From: Metallyticus violacea
Lineage: Eukaryota > Arthropoda > Insecta > Mantodea > Metallyticidae
Assembly (NCBI GenBank): GCA_030762175.1
Contig: CM060843.1
Coordinates: 23,922,001 to 23,986,000, forward strand
DNA: 64,000 nt
Reading direction: 5' to 3'
Below, in pieces: positions 24,500-39,599 of this stretch. Each line of letters begins with the position of its first letter. Positions within the stretch are counted from its first letter, which is position 1. The position numbers were made by a program, and so were the translations under genes. The notes under the pieces were generated by a model that was not told the DNA's origin, ran no database searches, and worked only from the letters and a program-made list of their open reading frames with translations.

Positions 24500-25300
24500 T
24501 TGCAATGTTTTGCTCATTTCTATAATTTAGTATATGTGGAAGTTTTTACCACACTTTCTTTGTTAAAATTCAGGAACGAGCGCTTTACTAATTGAAGTAT
24601 TGCTTCCCTTGTTTGGAAATGCTTTGCTTTGAATGGTTTCTTTAGTTCGAGGAATCGATCAAAGCGTGCGGTTACATATGATTGGTGAATATGCGACGGT
24701 GGTTCGATATTAAATAGAACAAGTTCAGTCTTGCAACGTACTTCATTTTTCGACATATTTTCCTCGAAGTTCAACCTTACCCTCTCTAAGTAGTCAATCA
24801 AGAGAATTCCTTTTGTTCCAAAAAATTGAAGCCATCACCTTTCCAGCGGATGGAAAGTAATGCGCCCTTTTCAGAGCCGCTTTGCCTCGTACGGCCCACT
24901 ATTTGAACTACAGTTTCGTTTCCGGTGTATAGTGATGAATCTATGTATGGTACATATCCTCAAAACTTCGTAAGAAATCTGTTGAATTCTTCTTCAACAT
25001 TTCCATACAGTGGCCCGATGTTCGCATGCGATTTTTCTTTTGCCCTGGAGGGAGCAGACATGGCACCCATCTTGCACAGTTTTTTCATAGGTAATTCATT
25101 ATGAAAATAAAATAAACTTGCTCAGTTTAGATTTCCGTGACCTCTGCTAACTCGCGCATTTTCACTTGTCTGTCAGTCAAAACAAGGTCATTATAGATAT
25201 TTTGTGGTCTCACAGCTGACTTTGGAGCTGCAGGACTTGGTGTGTGTTTGATGCTTGTTCTGCCATTTGAACTCATTTATCTAAATTCAAGTGTTTCATA
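24500..25300 (-). mobile_element. Decayed mariner, no ends found
   Basis: Minus strand, from 25270 down: GRTSIK-like linker, VLTDRQVKMRELAEVTE (helix-turn-helix region), LCARWVPCLLPPGQKK, HHYTPETK, then SAGKVMASIFWN and LIDYLERVRL, in changing frames. The open frame 24801-24520 holds the C-terminal third, with the two later catalytic blocks unrecognisable. Same subfamily as the remnant at 44760-46700 by shared linker sequence. Confidence 0.75.
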
Positions 25301-25309
25301 GGAAGGGTG

Positions 25310-26860
25310 TATGTCACCTGGGCAAAATCCTCTATTTCCTTTGCTGTTCTCCCTTCCAGAAAAAAAAAATCATAACACGAATTTCAATCTTACCCTTTTT
25401 TAACTATCACTCAAAACGCGTGTTTAAATAACTGAATTAACCTCAAAATGCATTATGATCATATAGAAAGCAAACTTTACGATCACATGTACAAATGTTG
25501 CTGTTGTTGTCTCTTAGTATGGAATCGAATTACCTATCAAAACCTCACGTATATTACCATACAAATTGTGCGGTGGTCAGTCTGATATGGTAAGACATCA
25601 TTACCACCTGCTTCCTGTAGACGCTGACATCTGTTGAGTTCCTTCGACCCGACACGTCAACTTTGATCAAACTTTAGATTTTTAGGTCAGTACTCTTTTA
25701 AACCAATACTCAGACCTTCGTAATTGTGCATTTGTGATCTCTACAATAGTAACAATGGGTGCATTGAATAAGTTTGCTTTTCTCTACCAATAGTGGCATT
25801 GTGCCTTCACTTGAGCGAATGTATTGCCACCATCTTTTTTAACAGTCCTTATTTTCCTTCTAGAGATTTACAAAGATGCGTTTTTTAGCATTGAGTACTG
25901 AAAAACTTTCTTGTATCAGAGTGTACATAACTTCTTGAATAGTAGTTTCTCTCCATATTTAATCCGAAAATTATTGACACAAAATATGGAATGGTTTGGA
26001 TATTGTTAGATTAGACCACCAGGTGTACAGGCAGAGGCAAGACTGTGTACAAATGTCTTTTTCCTCTAAAACTGAACCCAAATATTTAAAATTACTAAGC
26101 AACCATAAACCTAGAAAATAAAATAGAATATATTATTAGTATTTATCAAACATTAATTTTAGAACGATAACAATTCCTAATAGTTTACGTTTTATAACAT
26201 CATTCGTAAAAGCAATGGATTCTGGATGAAGGAAACTGTCCAGTTCTTCTTTCCTTTGTCTTTTAATATTTAGGTAAAAAGAGTTCCTGTCATGTATCAC
26301 TCAGGCCCCTAGAAATCTTAAAATCAACTGGCACGAAAAATCAAATAGCTCTGAAGGCTGTTAGCTCATTTTTAAACTGCAGCTGTAAGGCCTATAGATT
26401 CTTTTGTTAAAAATATTCAGGATATTTCGCATAGTGGGCAAGAAAACACGATAGATTTGTGCATGTTGTGGGTCCTGCAGTATATCTCTGCACCATGCTC
26501 GCAACTAATTAATTTATTACCATGCAATGCACGCATCGTTTCACCGTTTTTATTGATGGCAACATTTTGGAAGATGAAAGCGACTGAATTACTGCCTCCC
26601 ACGCTCCCGCTCCTAGCTGTGTGGGTGTCTGCATACACTGTACCAAAGAGTCACTTAAAACTTCACGCTCTTAACCAAGTTCGAGAATCTAAAGCCAATT
26701 AAAAATAAGAGACTGTCAGATTTACATTTAAGCCACTCTGGTGGATCTAATTTTAGCTGAAAGTTTTTCTTTCGGAAAGGAATGAAAATGCATAACGCAT
26801 TTTAATCCATATCTTTAATAAAGAGGTGCTAAATAAGCTTAGCATGTACGGTAGTAGTAG
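25310..26860. other. Unassigned AT-rich stretch
   Basis: No supported gene or element. Overlapping opposite frames near 26417-26702 show no known motif or splice pattern. Confidence 0.4.
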
Positions 26861-26869
26861 AGGCTAAAA

Positions 26870-27660
26870 TAATGTTTGGGGTAGGGATGAGGGATGGCTA
26901 AATGTACACTTGATTCACAGGAATTTATGCGAACAAATTATGGGCCTTAAGTTCACCAAACGGGGTTGCACAAACTGAATTAGGTAGAGTAAGGAGTAAA
27001 GGTAAAATAATGGCAAGAACTATGAAATATTGGTTTAGAATTAAGAGTCTAGAATAGAATTGTATTTTGAAACATTGTCTAGTGACACAAGAGAAAGTGA
27101 GGGGAGGAAATGTTTGGGTCAGTAGAATCAATGAGATTATGGAAAAAATTAGCTTGGTATGGTGCGACATGATAGAGAAAGTAAAGAAAGAGGTTTTGCA
27201 GAGAAATTAAACTGATATGGAAAGACAGGATATATTAGGTAGTTTTAGTACTAAAAAGACATTGAGGGTTTATAGCGGGTTAAAAGAAATATGATGTAGA
27301 GAGAATCATGTGGATGAAGGTGATAGGTGAAAGATGAAGGGAATCGCATGGGCCCGGACAAGGGTAGTGAATAAGAGAAGGTATAAATATAGAGGAATGT
27401 CTGATGTGTGGAATGCAAGATACTGGCATGTAATTGTGGAATGTAGAGAAACTAAAGAAAGGAGATCAAAACTTAGGATTGAGAAGTGGGATAACATACC
27501 AATAGAGATAAGGGGAAACAAGTTGGTGAATATGAAAACAGGGCCGAAAATCTTGAAGTTTGGGAATTGTTTAGCTAAGGTTAAAAGAAAATGGTTGAAG
27601 AAAATAAGTAAGAAACGGGGAACTAAATCGGGCAGAAACATAATTTAAGTTGGTTTTTTG
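26870..27660 (+). mobile_element. LINE type B, 3' end, copy 1
   Basis: Post-polymerase region of a non-LTR retrotransposon. It reads SPNGVAQTELGRVRSKGKIM, ARTMKYWFRIKSLE and GSFSTKKTLRVYSGLKE. The open frame 27334-27648 follows (GIAWARTRVVN, then HVIVECRETKERRSKLR and EKWDNIP). The 'ELGR...GK....KYW.R' block and a closing H..C knuckle are shared with the copies at 34200-35490 and 39600-40830. Here most knuckle cysteines are lost. Ends in-frame at 27648. Confidence 0.75.
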
Positions 27661-28170
27661 ATTGAGTTAATTTTGTAGATGTAATTTGTCTGATATTTGA
27701 GTAACCACAAGGTTGAAACTATCCGGGTCACTTGGTTACACAGCAACTCGGAAAGATTTACTAGAGTGACTATGGTTGTGTGTTCTTGTATGACTGAGTG
27801 ATTGTAAAAGAGTACTGTGGAAGTTTGTTGTATTATTAAGTGGAAATAAATTCCATTCAAATAAGCTAACTTTATTAAACATAAATGATATTTACATATA
27901 TTATTAATAGCATTTACATCTTGGTTATTAGGGCATTGTGAGTAAATGCCTGCCATTTTACCGCAAGATGACTGCTAAAACACTAATCAGCTATATTAAA
28001 TTTAGTATTAATTAAATATATGTATAATATTATAAATTAAATGAATATCAAAACTGTTTTTCAGATGTTGGAAATTTGTAAACTCACAATTTCTCCTTTA
28101 TTGTTTACAAACTTTTAACGTTAGTATTTTCCTGAACTGCCTACTTATACCATTGTTTTATTTGTTTCAG

Positions 28171-28225
28171 GAGAAGCGAGTTCCTTGGGTGTATGTCCTT
28201 TGCAGTGAAACATGCAGTTAAAAAG
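28171..28225 (+). CDS. Host exon, C2-domain end (RGS3-like), exon a
   Basis: A 55-nt exon with acceptor TTTATTTGTTTCAG before it and donor GTATGT after AAAAAG. After one base completing a split codon it reads RSEFLGCMSFAVKHAVKK, ending at a codon boundary (phase 0). The next exon, 60466-60640, starts at a codon boundary with EISGSF. The joined '..FLGCMSF.VK......KEISG.F.LL...GR..H..V' pattern resembles, from memory, the last strands of the C2 domain in RGS3-type C2/PDZ/RGS regulators of G-protein signalling. Earlier C2 exons were not found in this window. Family assignment is an inference; the exon call itself is well supported. Confidence 0.65.
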
Positions 28226-28239
28226 GTATGTACTTTAAA

Positions 28240-30910
28240 CTGAACCAAGTATGAACTCCCATTAAAACGGTCATTTATTTGTGTTTACTTTCAGAAGATA
28301 ATAAATCACACATTTTCAATTAATTAAAACTCTGCGTAAGATATAGGTAATTCTATAATCTTTGTAACACATTCAATGTTTTCTTTTCTATTTATCTACG
28401 TGTTTAATTAGAGTAATATCAGAGACAATGTTTTTTAAGTACTGCCTTAAACAGAAAAATAATTTGGGAAGTATGGTTCTAGTTCAGAAGTTAAACCTCA
28501 TAATAAGTTTTAACTTTCTAGATATTTAATATTTTCTCTTTATGAAAAATTGGCATCAACATGTTTGTTATGGCTCCGAATAACTAAAGCCACTAACAGC
28601 TCACCTGCCGTTGACTGGGCTCACAGTTCGCTACTCTTTTATTTTGGGATGTGAAGAGAGCTTTATTTAACAATACATTTTAACTTCTTATGCTGTTAGA
28701 TTTTCAAAACGATTTTCCATAGAATGAGTTTTATGAGGCATTACTTAAAAGCTTCCAAAACTTTGCTTTTGGAACAGAAATCTGCTAGTTAAAAGCTTCA
28801 ATCAGGTCGATTAACTCATAAATAGTTTGAACTGAGGTTATTGGCATTTTAAAATGTCCAAGCCATCCGAAATTTATTTAGGAATTATTCAGCGATTCTG
28901 AATAACTCAAAGATGGGGCTGATTTACTTTGGCGCTAGTCAGAGGGACCATCAGTATGCAAACTTGAAGAGTTATTTCCTTACTAGAGAAAGGCTATAGA
29001 GCATACAATAGGACGTCTTTATTAAGTCTTTGTATTGTATGATCATTGCATTTACAAAGATTGAATCTTGTCAGTCTGTATATCAGAACCTTCAGCCCTC
29101 TAGAGTCCAGTCTTGGCACCTTGCAACTTTTGTTTTTTGCAGTTGAAAGGTAGGGAATTGCAGACTGTAGACAAAATGAAGGCAAACGTGATGGAAACTG
29201 GGACTAAGGGACTATTGTTCTTTTTTTTTTTGTATATATATAAATGATCATATACCTTCTAGATCTTGTATATTTTACCTTGGTGTATCATGAAGAACTA
29301 AGAAGTGTCTAGTGTTGTATGGACAAACTGGATTTGACAAACCCATATAAAATAATCAGCTCTTATTTTCTTCCTGTTTGTCGATTATTGTTTTTTCTTA
29401 CCTTCCTTGGTAGGAAAAAAAAAGGCGAACATAAAAGGAAGGAGAATTTTAAAAAATATTGTCCTTACAAAGAAAACTCTGGAGTTCGAAAAACAAACAA
29501 AACATCATCAAAATTCAGTTATAGGCCATTTACTTACCTATGAATTGAATGGTTTTCGATAGACTGGCGAAGCAGAAGGCGAATACGAGTTGCCAAACGC
29601 AGCCCTTTAGTGAGCAATCGCGACATTTTACAGAAAAACGATATCACAATTGAATTCAGAGGCAAGTATGTGGATATGGTGTGGTTTTGTTTGTTCGAAT
29701 CCAAGGGTTTTCCTTTTTAGAGAAAAGAAGAAAACACATTTCCTAATTACTCTTTGTATTTTTCTATCACTTTCTTGTTTATCTCTCTCTTTCTTAATAT
29801 AGCACATAAAGAAGAAACCCATAAGCATTTTATTCCCTTACGCTTTATTTCCGAAATTAGAGAAAACTTTTTATATCTATTATTATTACTGTCTTCATTT
29901 TGCAGCATTGAAAGTTCTTAGTTACTGCAGTCTAGTAACGCTATAGTGGATATAATTTGATGTATTCATTTCGTTTCGCGTTATTCTCTTGTTATTTCGT
30001 GCAAACCCTGATTCTATCTGAGGAACACAACTGACAACTTACTATTTGCGTGTCTGAAAAGGTAATTGTTGCTTGCAGCAGGTGTGATGGCGTGATTTTA
30101 AATACAGCTCTACACATTACGCCTAATGCAAGGCATGAATATATGTAATTAAGAATAAATAATAATAGTAATTATAAAATTCATTCAAATTTACCGGTCT
30201 CTCAGAATGTAGAGAATAGCATTGCATTCTGGGTGTTCTCAGAACGCTGGATCGGATTTCGAAAGTGCAATGCATTTGTTTCTGGATTATTTTCTATTGT
30301 TCAAGGCATGTAACATTGTAAATGTGCTTTATATCCTACTGGCATACAAAGTGTCAAAGTTGGCAGGTAGCCAGAAGGAAGGGATACTGTGGCTTCGCAA
30401 CACAATAGCAGGTGCACTGAACCTTGTCCCCGGGATTAAATGACTAAAGTTCTTAACTACATATATTTTTGTTCCTGTAAGTCCTTGAGGTTTGACACCG
30501 CAGTGAGCCTGTGCCTTCAGAATGTATTTTATAGGAAGAAAGAGAAGGATGCAAACATATGCTTCAGTAAGAAATGAATCCGATATACGTAGTTGGCCAA
30601 GCTTAACTACTGTGTTTTACACTTAGAAATAGAGTACTGATATGCATCTAAGCCGTTAACCAGAATGTGTTGTAACATGATCGCTATTTCCCATGATGCA
30701 ATTGTAGCTATGCTGGAGTTACAACGTGTTGTTGGGGCTAAATGAAAATGTATTATAATTGTATTCGTAGGGCAATTTAATATTGAATTTTTATGCATTC
30801 ATTTGATTTTGAATTATTTGCTGCCGTATTAGACATTTTACGAAGCATGAAGATAAAAATCCAATGTAATAAATCAATAAGGAAATAATTTACGGATCAT
30901 TGTTTTTCTA
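28240..30910. other. Unassigned AT-rich intronic stretch
   Basis: No element ends, SINE boxes or coding motifs recognised. Confidence 0.45.
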
Positions 30911-30919
30911 CTTCAACGC

Positions 30920-31185
30920 CACCACTAAATTCGGACTTGTGGGATGCTCTCTCAGCTTGGCGACAGTGAACCGACTTTTAGTTTGGAATGCCTGAAAGGT
31001 GCAGCTACATTACCCCAAAGATAGCTGCCAGCGGGATTATTGATATGAATTCAGTCAAATGAGCTGAGGGGATTTAGTGGCCAAAGTTTTCCAGGCATTC
31101 GTCTTAAGAGCTGAGGGTAAAACCCCTGGAAAAAATCTCAGACAAGAAATTGACTCAATCGGGAATCGAACCCGAGCCCCCCTGT
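30920..31185 (-). mobile_element. SINE family C fragment
   Basis: At 31146-31175 the minus strand carries box B within CTCGGGTTCGATTCCCGATT, followed by about 230 bp of non-tRNA sequence including TTTTTTCCAGGGGTTTTACC. The box A half of the head is missing, cut off where Tc1-like sequence begins near 31190. Confidence 0.6.
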
Positions 31186-31189
31186 ATTT

Positions 31190-32130
31190 TGGAGAATGTT
31201 GAGAGTGAGATATACGTTAGAACAAAGAAGGTGCACAAAAGAAATCGTAAAAACACTGTAGGAGAGAATTTCGTGGTAAATTTCTAGGAATAACTTCTTC
31301 ATCGGGAAGTACAATTTTTAGATTAGTGGACAGAGTACGAACCCAAGGCGTTTTCATCGACTAGAAGCCGATACCAAAAGCAGATTTTAACATAGGAGAG
31401 GTTGATGAGATAAGCTATCAATTAGAAACATCTCAAAAGTCTTTAACGTGGTTAGTTCAGCAAATTGGTGTATCTGTCGGCGGTGCGTATAAAGCCATTC
31501 AGAAGCTCCATCTTCCTTCACGTAAAATTACCGCTGTACCTGAAACAAAACTCGTAAATTACGATTAAATCGAGTTTCTGTAACTGGTATATCAACTATG
31601 TACATGAAGGATTCCTTGCCCTTAATATAATATTTTTCATAGATGAAACTAATTTCAATCTCTCAGCATGTCAGCTCGCAAAACAATGTTATTGGAGTAG
31701 TGTAAATTCTGGTCGAATAATTGAACTTCACTTTACATGCCATTTGTGCGAGCCGCATTAAAGGGTTCATATTTTAGAGATAATCTTGAACCAATACCAA
31801 TTAGGCATCTGCAAAAGAATAGTGTGGGTGTTTTACTCGCAACTGTACGACTTCACTCATAGCTACAGAGACTAGCATTGCCTGGCATGAATGGTGAAGA
31901 AAATGGGGAGGCTAGAATTATTATTTCTGATTTGTTGTCCCCTAAATCCCGAGATTTATATCCGTGAGGTTTCAAATTGTAGAGAAAAACTCAAAAACAA
32001 GATGTTTGCCAACAATCCATGTGATCTGGAGGTGCTGAAACAATAGCCAGGAGGCGAGTGTCTCAACATCTTTTCAAAAAAAATTAGCCACGTCTCACAG
32101 CGGAGGGCAGGACTTTCGAGCATCTATTAC
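31190..32130 (+). mobile_element. Decayed Tc1/mariner-superfamily element
   Basis: Plus-strand frames in order: SLTWLVQQIGVSVGGAYKAI (helix-turn-helix like), KLHLPSRKITAVPE, FIDETNFNLSACQLAKQCYW with the first catalytic Asp, then much-mutated LLSPKSRDLYP (third catalytic block) and AEGRTFEHLLQ (C-terminal '.GGHFEHLL'). Stops in every frame. Terminal repeats not identified. Confidence 0.65.
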
Positions 32131-32149
32131 AATGATCAGTGCAATAGAA

Positions 32150-34190
32150 CTTTTTTGTTTACTACTAATAAATAATAAAAGAAACAAATAATGCCTTTTA
32201 TGAGCTTCGACTGCGCGATATGATTTCTCTCGACAGATATATATTCCTGAACTGCCGTACATTTATTCAAGTTATACGCTCACATACTTTCAGCTCGCGT
32301 ATCATATTGGCTGTGTCTTGCAGGAGTTTTAGGGATGTGCCAAATTAGACGTTATGTATTTTCTTTCCTTTATTTTCTCTAATACTTCCATTGCCGAATA
32401 AACTGTGCAACCAATATTCAAATGATGCACAGGTATGAATGTAAGTTAATTTTCTCTTTACTGCAGTATTTCTAAAGAGGTGGATGGTAGGGACTTAGAT
32501 TGGATTGCATTAATAATTGAGATCTCAGGGGAAAAAGTTTTCTTCTCCCTCTCCGATGATATTTTCCGCTGACATATTTTGTCACAGTTGTTGAAACTCT
32601 GCTGCTGGATACTTTTATGGCCCTGTGACCATAAGGGAAGGAGTCTTGGAGATTAACAAGATTTGTCGTTATAGGGGATGAAACACAATTTATTGTTCAT
32701 AGTCAGTTCCACATAACATGTGCCTCCGTTATTTCCTGGAAAATATGTGCTACTTTCGCACTAACTATGGCGATCACTATGGTGTTAACGCACTTTAATA
32801 ACTCTTAAAACTCAGATCCTGAACTCCACTGAACTCAACGAATTCTGAGACCCAACTGCCTACTCCTCACTGATAATTTTTCACTAACGATACTTCGACT
32901 GAACTGAATTAAACTAATAATTGGACAGCTAGTGCTTACGCTTCCACACTGATAATGCTCCAACTGAATACTGTTTCAACTAAATGAGACTGCCTGGAAC
33001 TGAACTGAGAATGTCTATTCTTCCAACCAACTGATCTGAGAGAATCTGGATCGACTGCTCCTGGGCCACAAAACTGCAAGACTAAATAAACATGGTAGTC
33101 TGCCGCTCCCACGAAGCTATCTTTATTCTTTCAAATATGTTTAAAAAAATCTATAATTTTTTCTCCCATCTTCGCGTCTCTATTGGGTAATATATTCCCT
33201 CCGATTTTTTCTGCTACATTATTGGCCTGATGGCTTACGTGACTTCTTACATGTAACCCCCAACCTATTACGTGGAACCGTTAGCATCTCCCTTCCAGAG
33301 ATTATCAGCCTGTCTTTTCACCCCCGTAGTCGTCATATTTTTTATTACGTCTTCCTTGCCTAACTATATAACAGCAAAGCTTTCAGACAATATGCAAAGA
33401 AACATCTTTTCCACGGACCTTGCTTAAGAATTCTCTCCAGAAAATATGGGTTCTGCCTGGGTCATCTTTTACAAAACATTATTACAGTTGGCAACAGAAA
33501 TTCTAAGGTCAGATTTTATGGCTACGGTGGATTTCTGCACTCTGATATGAGAAAATAACATTTTACATGCAATAATGCAACATTTGTACAGTAAATAAAA
33601 TGACGTTACATTCATGAGTATAATAAGAAAGTTTGGGGGAGGCAGCTCATAAATACTGTCTCGTATTTTACTTGTGTATCTACTTCTGCTTGAAATCCTA
33701 TTGTGCTCACGCTGGGGGAACGCTCGATGGCCTATGATAGAACTTCACTCAAAACCCAATCTGTATCAGATGAGTAGAATATTTATTACTGAAGTGTTAA
33801 ACATAAATTAACACAGCTAACGCTGCTTCCCTTACCACCAGAAAATGCCTTGCTGAAGCCAAATGCTCACCTAGACCGATATGATGAATTTCTTTCCTGC
33901 AGGGAGCACGGTAATACTCGTTCGAGCAGCAATTCCCAATACAATCGTACCTTCCCATTTTATTGCCCCTATTTTAACAAACTTAACCTGAAGATGTTGG
34001 TATTATCTTTACCCATCTTCCGGAGAACTGTCATATTTAGATTAATATCTAGTTCCTAATTTATAAAAGTTAAAATATTTGGGCAAGGATTTCTCCAAAA
34101 TAAGCCTGAACAACAATTTTTGGACACCTATCTGGAAGAAATTATCTCACTTGCATCCTGTATTGCTTAAATGACAAACAGGAAGTGGCT
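32150..34190. other. Unassigned stretch with CTGAACTGAA-rich segment
   Basis: 32650-33120 is rich in ACTGA words and C/T/A; the rest is ordinary AT-rich sequence. No coding match. Possibly an old LTR or DNA-element end, but I see no paired repeats. Confidence 0.4.
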
Positions 34191-34199
34191 AGTGGCCAT

Positions 34200-35490
34200 G
34201 CTGCCAGCTAGGTCTTCTTTGTGATGCACTGTTATTTGCATCCTTTCTGTGTAATTTTCATGTTCGTAACACGCATATCGAACGGTGTTAATATTTATTA
34301 TTATTTCTACATAATTACAATTACATTTTTACAATATTTCCTTGAGTGTTTGATAATTCAGGATCCTATACGACTTACACTCCGGTTGTTATGTACATGG
34401 ATCCTGCATTACTCTAACTGTACATATTATCAAGTAAACTTTACAAATACTTCCCTGAAGGTGATCATTTTCCTTCATTGTTACTTTATTACCTTCTTTC
34501 TTCGTCTTAATCCCTTTCCTCCACCACTTTTCACTTACTTTCCCTACTTAATTTCCAAAGTGGCTAAAAATTCTTTTTTGCTAATCTCAAAAATCGTTAA
34601 TGCCAGAATTTCTACTTGCAACTTATCCCACTTCTTGTTCCATATTTCCTCTCTCCATTCTTCGGTTTCTGTACATACAGTGCAAGTTCTTGTCTACCTT
34701 ACAACACAGTGGGCACAATTCTTTGTCAACTTTTACCACACTTAACATCATTGTTCCTGTTCTTGTCCATGTCATATCCTCCCTTCCCGTTTTGTCACAA
34801 CCTCAATATATTTTTCCCTGCCCGAATCTTTCTTAAAACTCTTCTCTTTGGCTACCAGATATTTCCTGTTTTTTTATATTATCAATCCCTGCTTTCACTT
34901 TATTCCATGTGCTTTGCCCATTTGGTAGCTGTAAACTAGCTAGCTCTCCCAAACCAATTTCTCTTACAATTTCCTTTAATCTACCTACCCCCAGTTTCCT
35001 TCCCATTTACCTTTGTTTTGCGTCTTTAAGAATAATTCCTTCATTCAATGATTGTATCTGCTGTCAGAGTTTCATAATGCATTTTATTACTTGACCTTTC
35101 CTGCCAACCCTTCCTAGTTCCACCAGGGCTACTCCATTGGCTGCTGCTTTAAATAATCCCAATATCATTTTACAGACTGCTCGATGAATCTGATCTATAC
35201 ATTCCCACTATTTTGTTCCGCATATTTTTACCCCAGGTATAATTTTGATTCAATTGTAGCCGTATATACTCTCTCGAGCGAGTTTAAGCTTATATTTGGT
35301 ATTATCTTCAAGCATATTCTTATATTATTGGTTCCTAATTTTTCCTATCCTAGTACATTTTTCCTTTGTTATGTCCATTTCCCATAACTGTCTTACCCTC
35401 AAATAATTAACTTTCCTTACCACTTCAATTTAACTCATCTCTAGCAATCACTTCTCATTTCGTTTTAAAGCTCGTATCTTGCCGAACATG
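34200..35490 (-). mobile_element. LINE type B, 3' half, copy 2
   Basis: Minus strand from 35480: IEVVRKVNYLRV (polymerase thumb side), ARESIYGYN, then DQIHRAVCKMILGLFKAAAN and GVALVELGRVGRKGQ. Near 34730 it reads LCPLCCKVDKNLHCMY, the knuckle. The long plus-strand frames 34221-34939 are its antisense shadow. Many stops. Confidence 0.75.
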
Positions 35491-35499
35491 ATTATTTTA

Positions 35500-37105
35500 A
35501 AAACAGTTTTACAAGAATAGAATCAAATATATCAAAACTGCAAATTATTAAGACAAATATACATACGTAGTTTACAGATTTGTGTTCCTAGGTAAATGAG
35601 CATTAATAGAATTTAATTTTATATCTAAAAGCAGAGTTTATATCTGTCTTTTACGCCTTTGAATTATTATACAGTCAAAGCAGCAAAGATGATTTCTCCC
35701 TACGTGAACGCAGCTAGCAAAACCTGCTGTTCCAAATATAATAATAACGAAATTATTTTTGTGTGAATTCCTCTTGGAGAATCAAAATAATATTAACAGG
35801 TTTTTTTTTTTGCCAGAGTGACAGAGAGAACAATTAGACATTTTTAAAATTGTTTACTCTTTTCTACTTGTATTTACTATTAATAGTCAAATATAAATTT
35901 CATATCTCCCAACCTTCTTTATATCTAATCTTTTAAGGCAATACTAATTTTTAAGATTCTGTGGTGTCCTATTTCGTATGCATTGTTCTCAATTTTAAGG
36001 ATATATCGCAATATATTAAAATATTTCACTGTATGTAGTTTTTGTATATTACATATTTTAAATATTAATATATGTTTAAAGAAGAAAAATATTTTAACAC
36101 TAAATTTTTGCATTTATTTCTCAATTCCAAAGTATGAAAATTCTATATATTGCAAGAAAAAATAATAAATCAACGATATCAGAATCTGCATTGTTGCTAT
36201 GTTTTGACCAATTATTTGCAAATGTTTCATTTTAGATATGAAATATTTTTTTTTTAAAAAAAGCATACGATATTTAAAATATATGAAATCACGATACCCT
36301 CCATTATTTAGTTTACTTAGCAACAAAAAGAAAAAGCAATTATATTATATGTGAATACCTATGCGTAAATAAATATTACTAATACAATTATATGTTTTAT
36401 TCCCATGACAACATCTTACAACTACTTTCAAATTTTTGACAAACAAAAAATCAACCGAAACATACAAGAAACGGGATGATTTTATGAAGTATTTAAACAT
36501 GTACATTTATATCTGTGTATCTACCGTAAAGAAATTTTCTCAGTTTACAAACATTTTTCAGATAAAATGTCTTATTAACTTGAATGTTGCAGAGATTCGC
36601 TTGACTGTAACCGTTAAATCGACTTAGAGAGTATGAAACAGTAGTTAATGGGAACCAGAAGGTGTTGAAACCGTTTTCGGCAAAGATAGACACGCAAGGA
36701 TTTGACAAGCAGATACATGTCAAAGCACATGTATGCCCTGAAGAAGTAAGGTTTCGGACACCTTAGTAATGCAGTCTTGTTATGCAAGTTGGCTCGATAC
36801 TGCAGGAAAAGAGTGAAACAACAATAGGAACGTGTACTGCTTCTGATAGACTAGTTTCCGTGTTTATCACGGATTTGATACACAAAATATTATTTTATTA
36901 TTGATTTCCTTTCACTTTAATCCAGAAATCAAAATAGAGATAAGTCAAAGAAAACAAGTTGCTACAAAAACGACAATTTAATCACTTCTATTACCAAGAC
37001 TCCGGGAAAAATATGATCAAATTTTTAAATAACATAAAAAGTTTACGTTCATATATCTGGATCTAATGGTAAAAATGATTGTTGGTTTTTTCTGGAAAGC
37101 AATTA
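35500..37105. other. Unassigned AT-rich stretch
   Basis: Strongly AT-rich, no element or gene recognised. Confidence 0.45.
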
Positions 37106-37108
37106 TTT

Positions 37109-38689
<1,581 letters not shown>

Positions 38690-39599
38690 TGATAATAAAT
38701 AAAATAGAAAATAATAAAAAGGTTACTGTTTTGGGCAAACGTTGAGGGTCGGTTTTTACAAAACACTAGGAACATGTTTACCGTTTTCTTGTTCAGCATT
38801 CACTATTCTTTCTTTCACTAAACATCATTTATCCACTTGTCACTTTCTCTGAGTGTAAACACTGTCACTGTTTAAGGTCGCACTTTAAGTGAATGCTGAG
38901 GATTTTCTTTTTAACAAATCTGGGAAAGATGTGGTTTTGCTTCATTTTTGCTAGCAGGGATTAAAGCGAACAATCACTGGTTCTCCAGATTTTTCTTGTT
39001 TCTTCAAACTTCCTGATTGAGTGAACAGATCATGCACCTTATCTTACGTTGTTATGTGTTCTAATTTTTTTCAGATCTTGATAGGACTTCTATTGCTTTT
39101 ATAATATCATTGGAACATTCTTAACTTTAATATTTAGAACCGTGACTCAAGGCTTAAATTTCTTGTAACAGTACCAATAAAATTATTGAAATGTATTTAA
39201 AATGCAAAGAAAAATACAAACTACAAGGGGTCTTCACCTATCTAACCCGGGTCGTTTTAGGTGTATCTACTCACGATTACACAAATTTTAATACATTAAT
39301 GATTTTATACTAACTCTTTATCTAAATTCTAAAAAAGTACAAAATTTCCACCCTGGTTGCATCAGACTCCAATCTCCAGTTCATCAGCAGCTTCCTACTG
39401 GAATTCCAGGGGACCACGCTTCCACTTAACCATGTCACTAAGATAAATATTTCACTTACTCTACCTCTGCAAATTATTTCGCCAACTAACTACAATTCCT
39501 ACAAACTAATAATTCCTTTGTTTCTCAAATACCAACTATAATACTACATTTATTCACTTTCTAGAGCAATTACTAATTTCCAAGCTCAGTAATTCAATA

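Noticed and set aside
1..28170. Earlier exons of the C2-domain gene
   Set aside because: I looked for a C2-like 'PYVK.YL.P' or 'KT.NP.(F/W)N' exon on the plus strand and found none; small exons could be missed by eye.
12420..33120. Homology between the C/T-rich segments 12420-12800 and 32650-33120
   Set aside because: Similar word usage (ACTGA, CTGAAT) but no continuous alignment could be made by eye.
34221..34939. 174-codon and neighbouring plus-strand frames with hydrophobic residues
   Set aside because: Antisense of a LINE remnant whose minus strand carries recognisable reverse-transcriptase C-terminal motifs.
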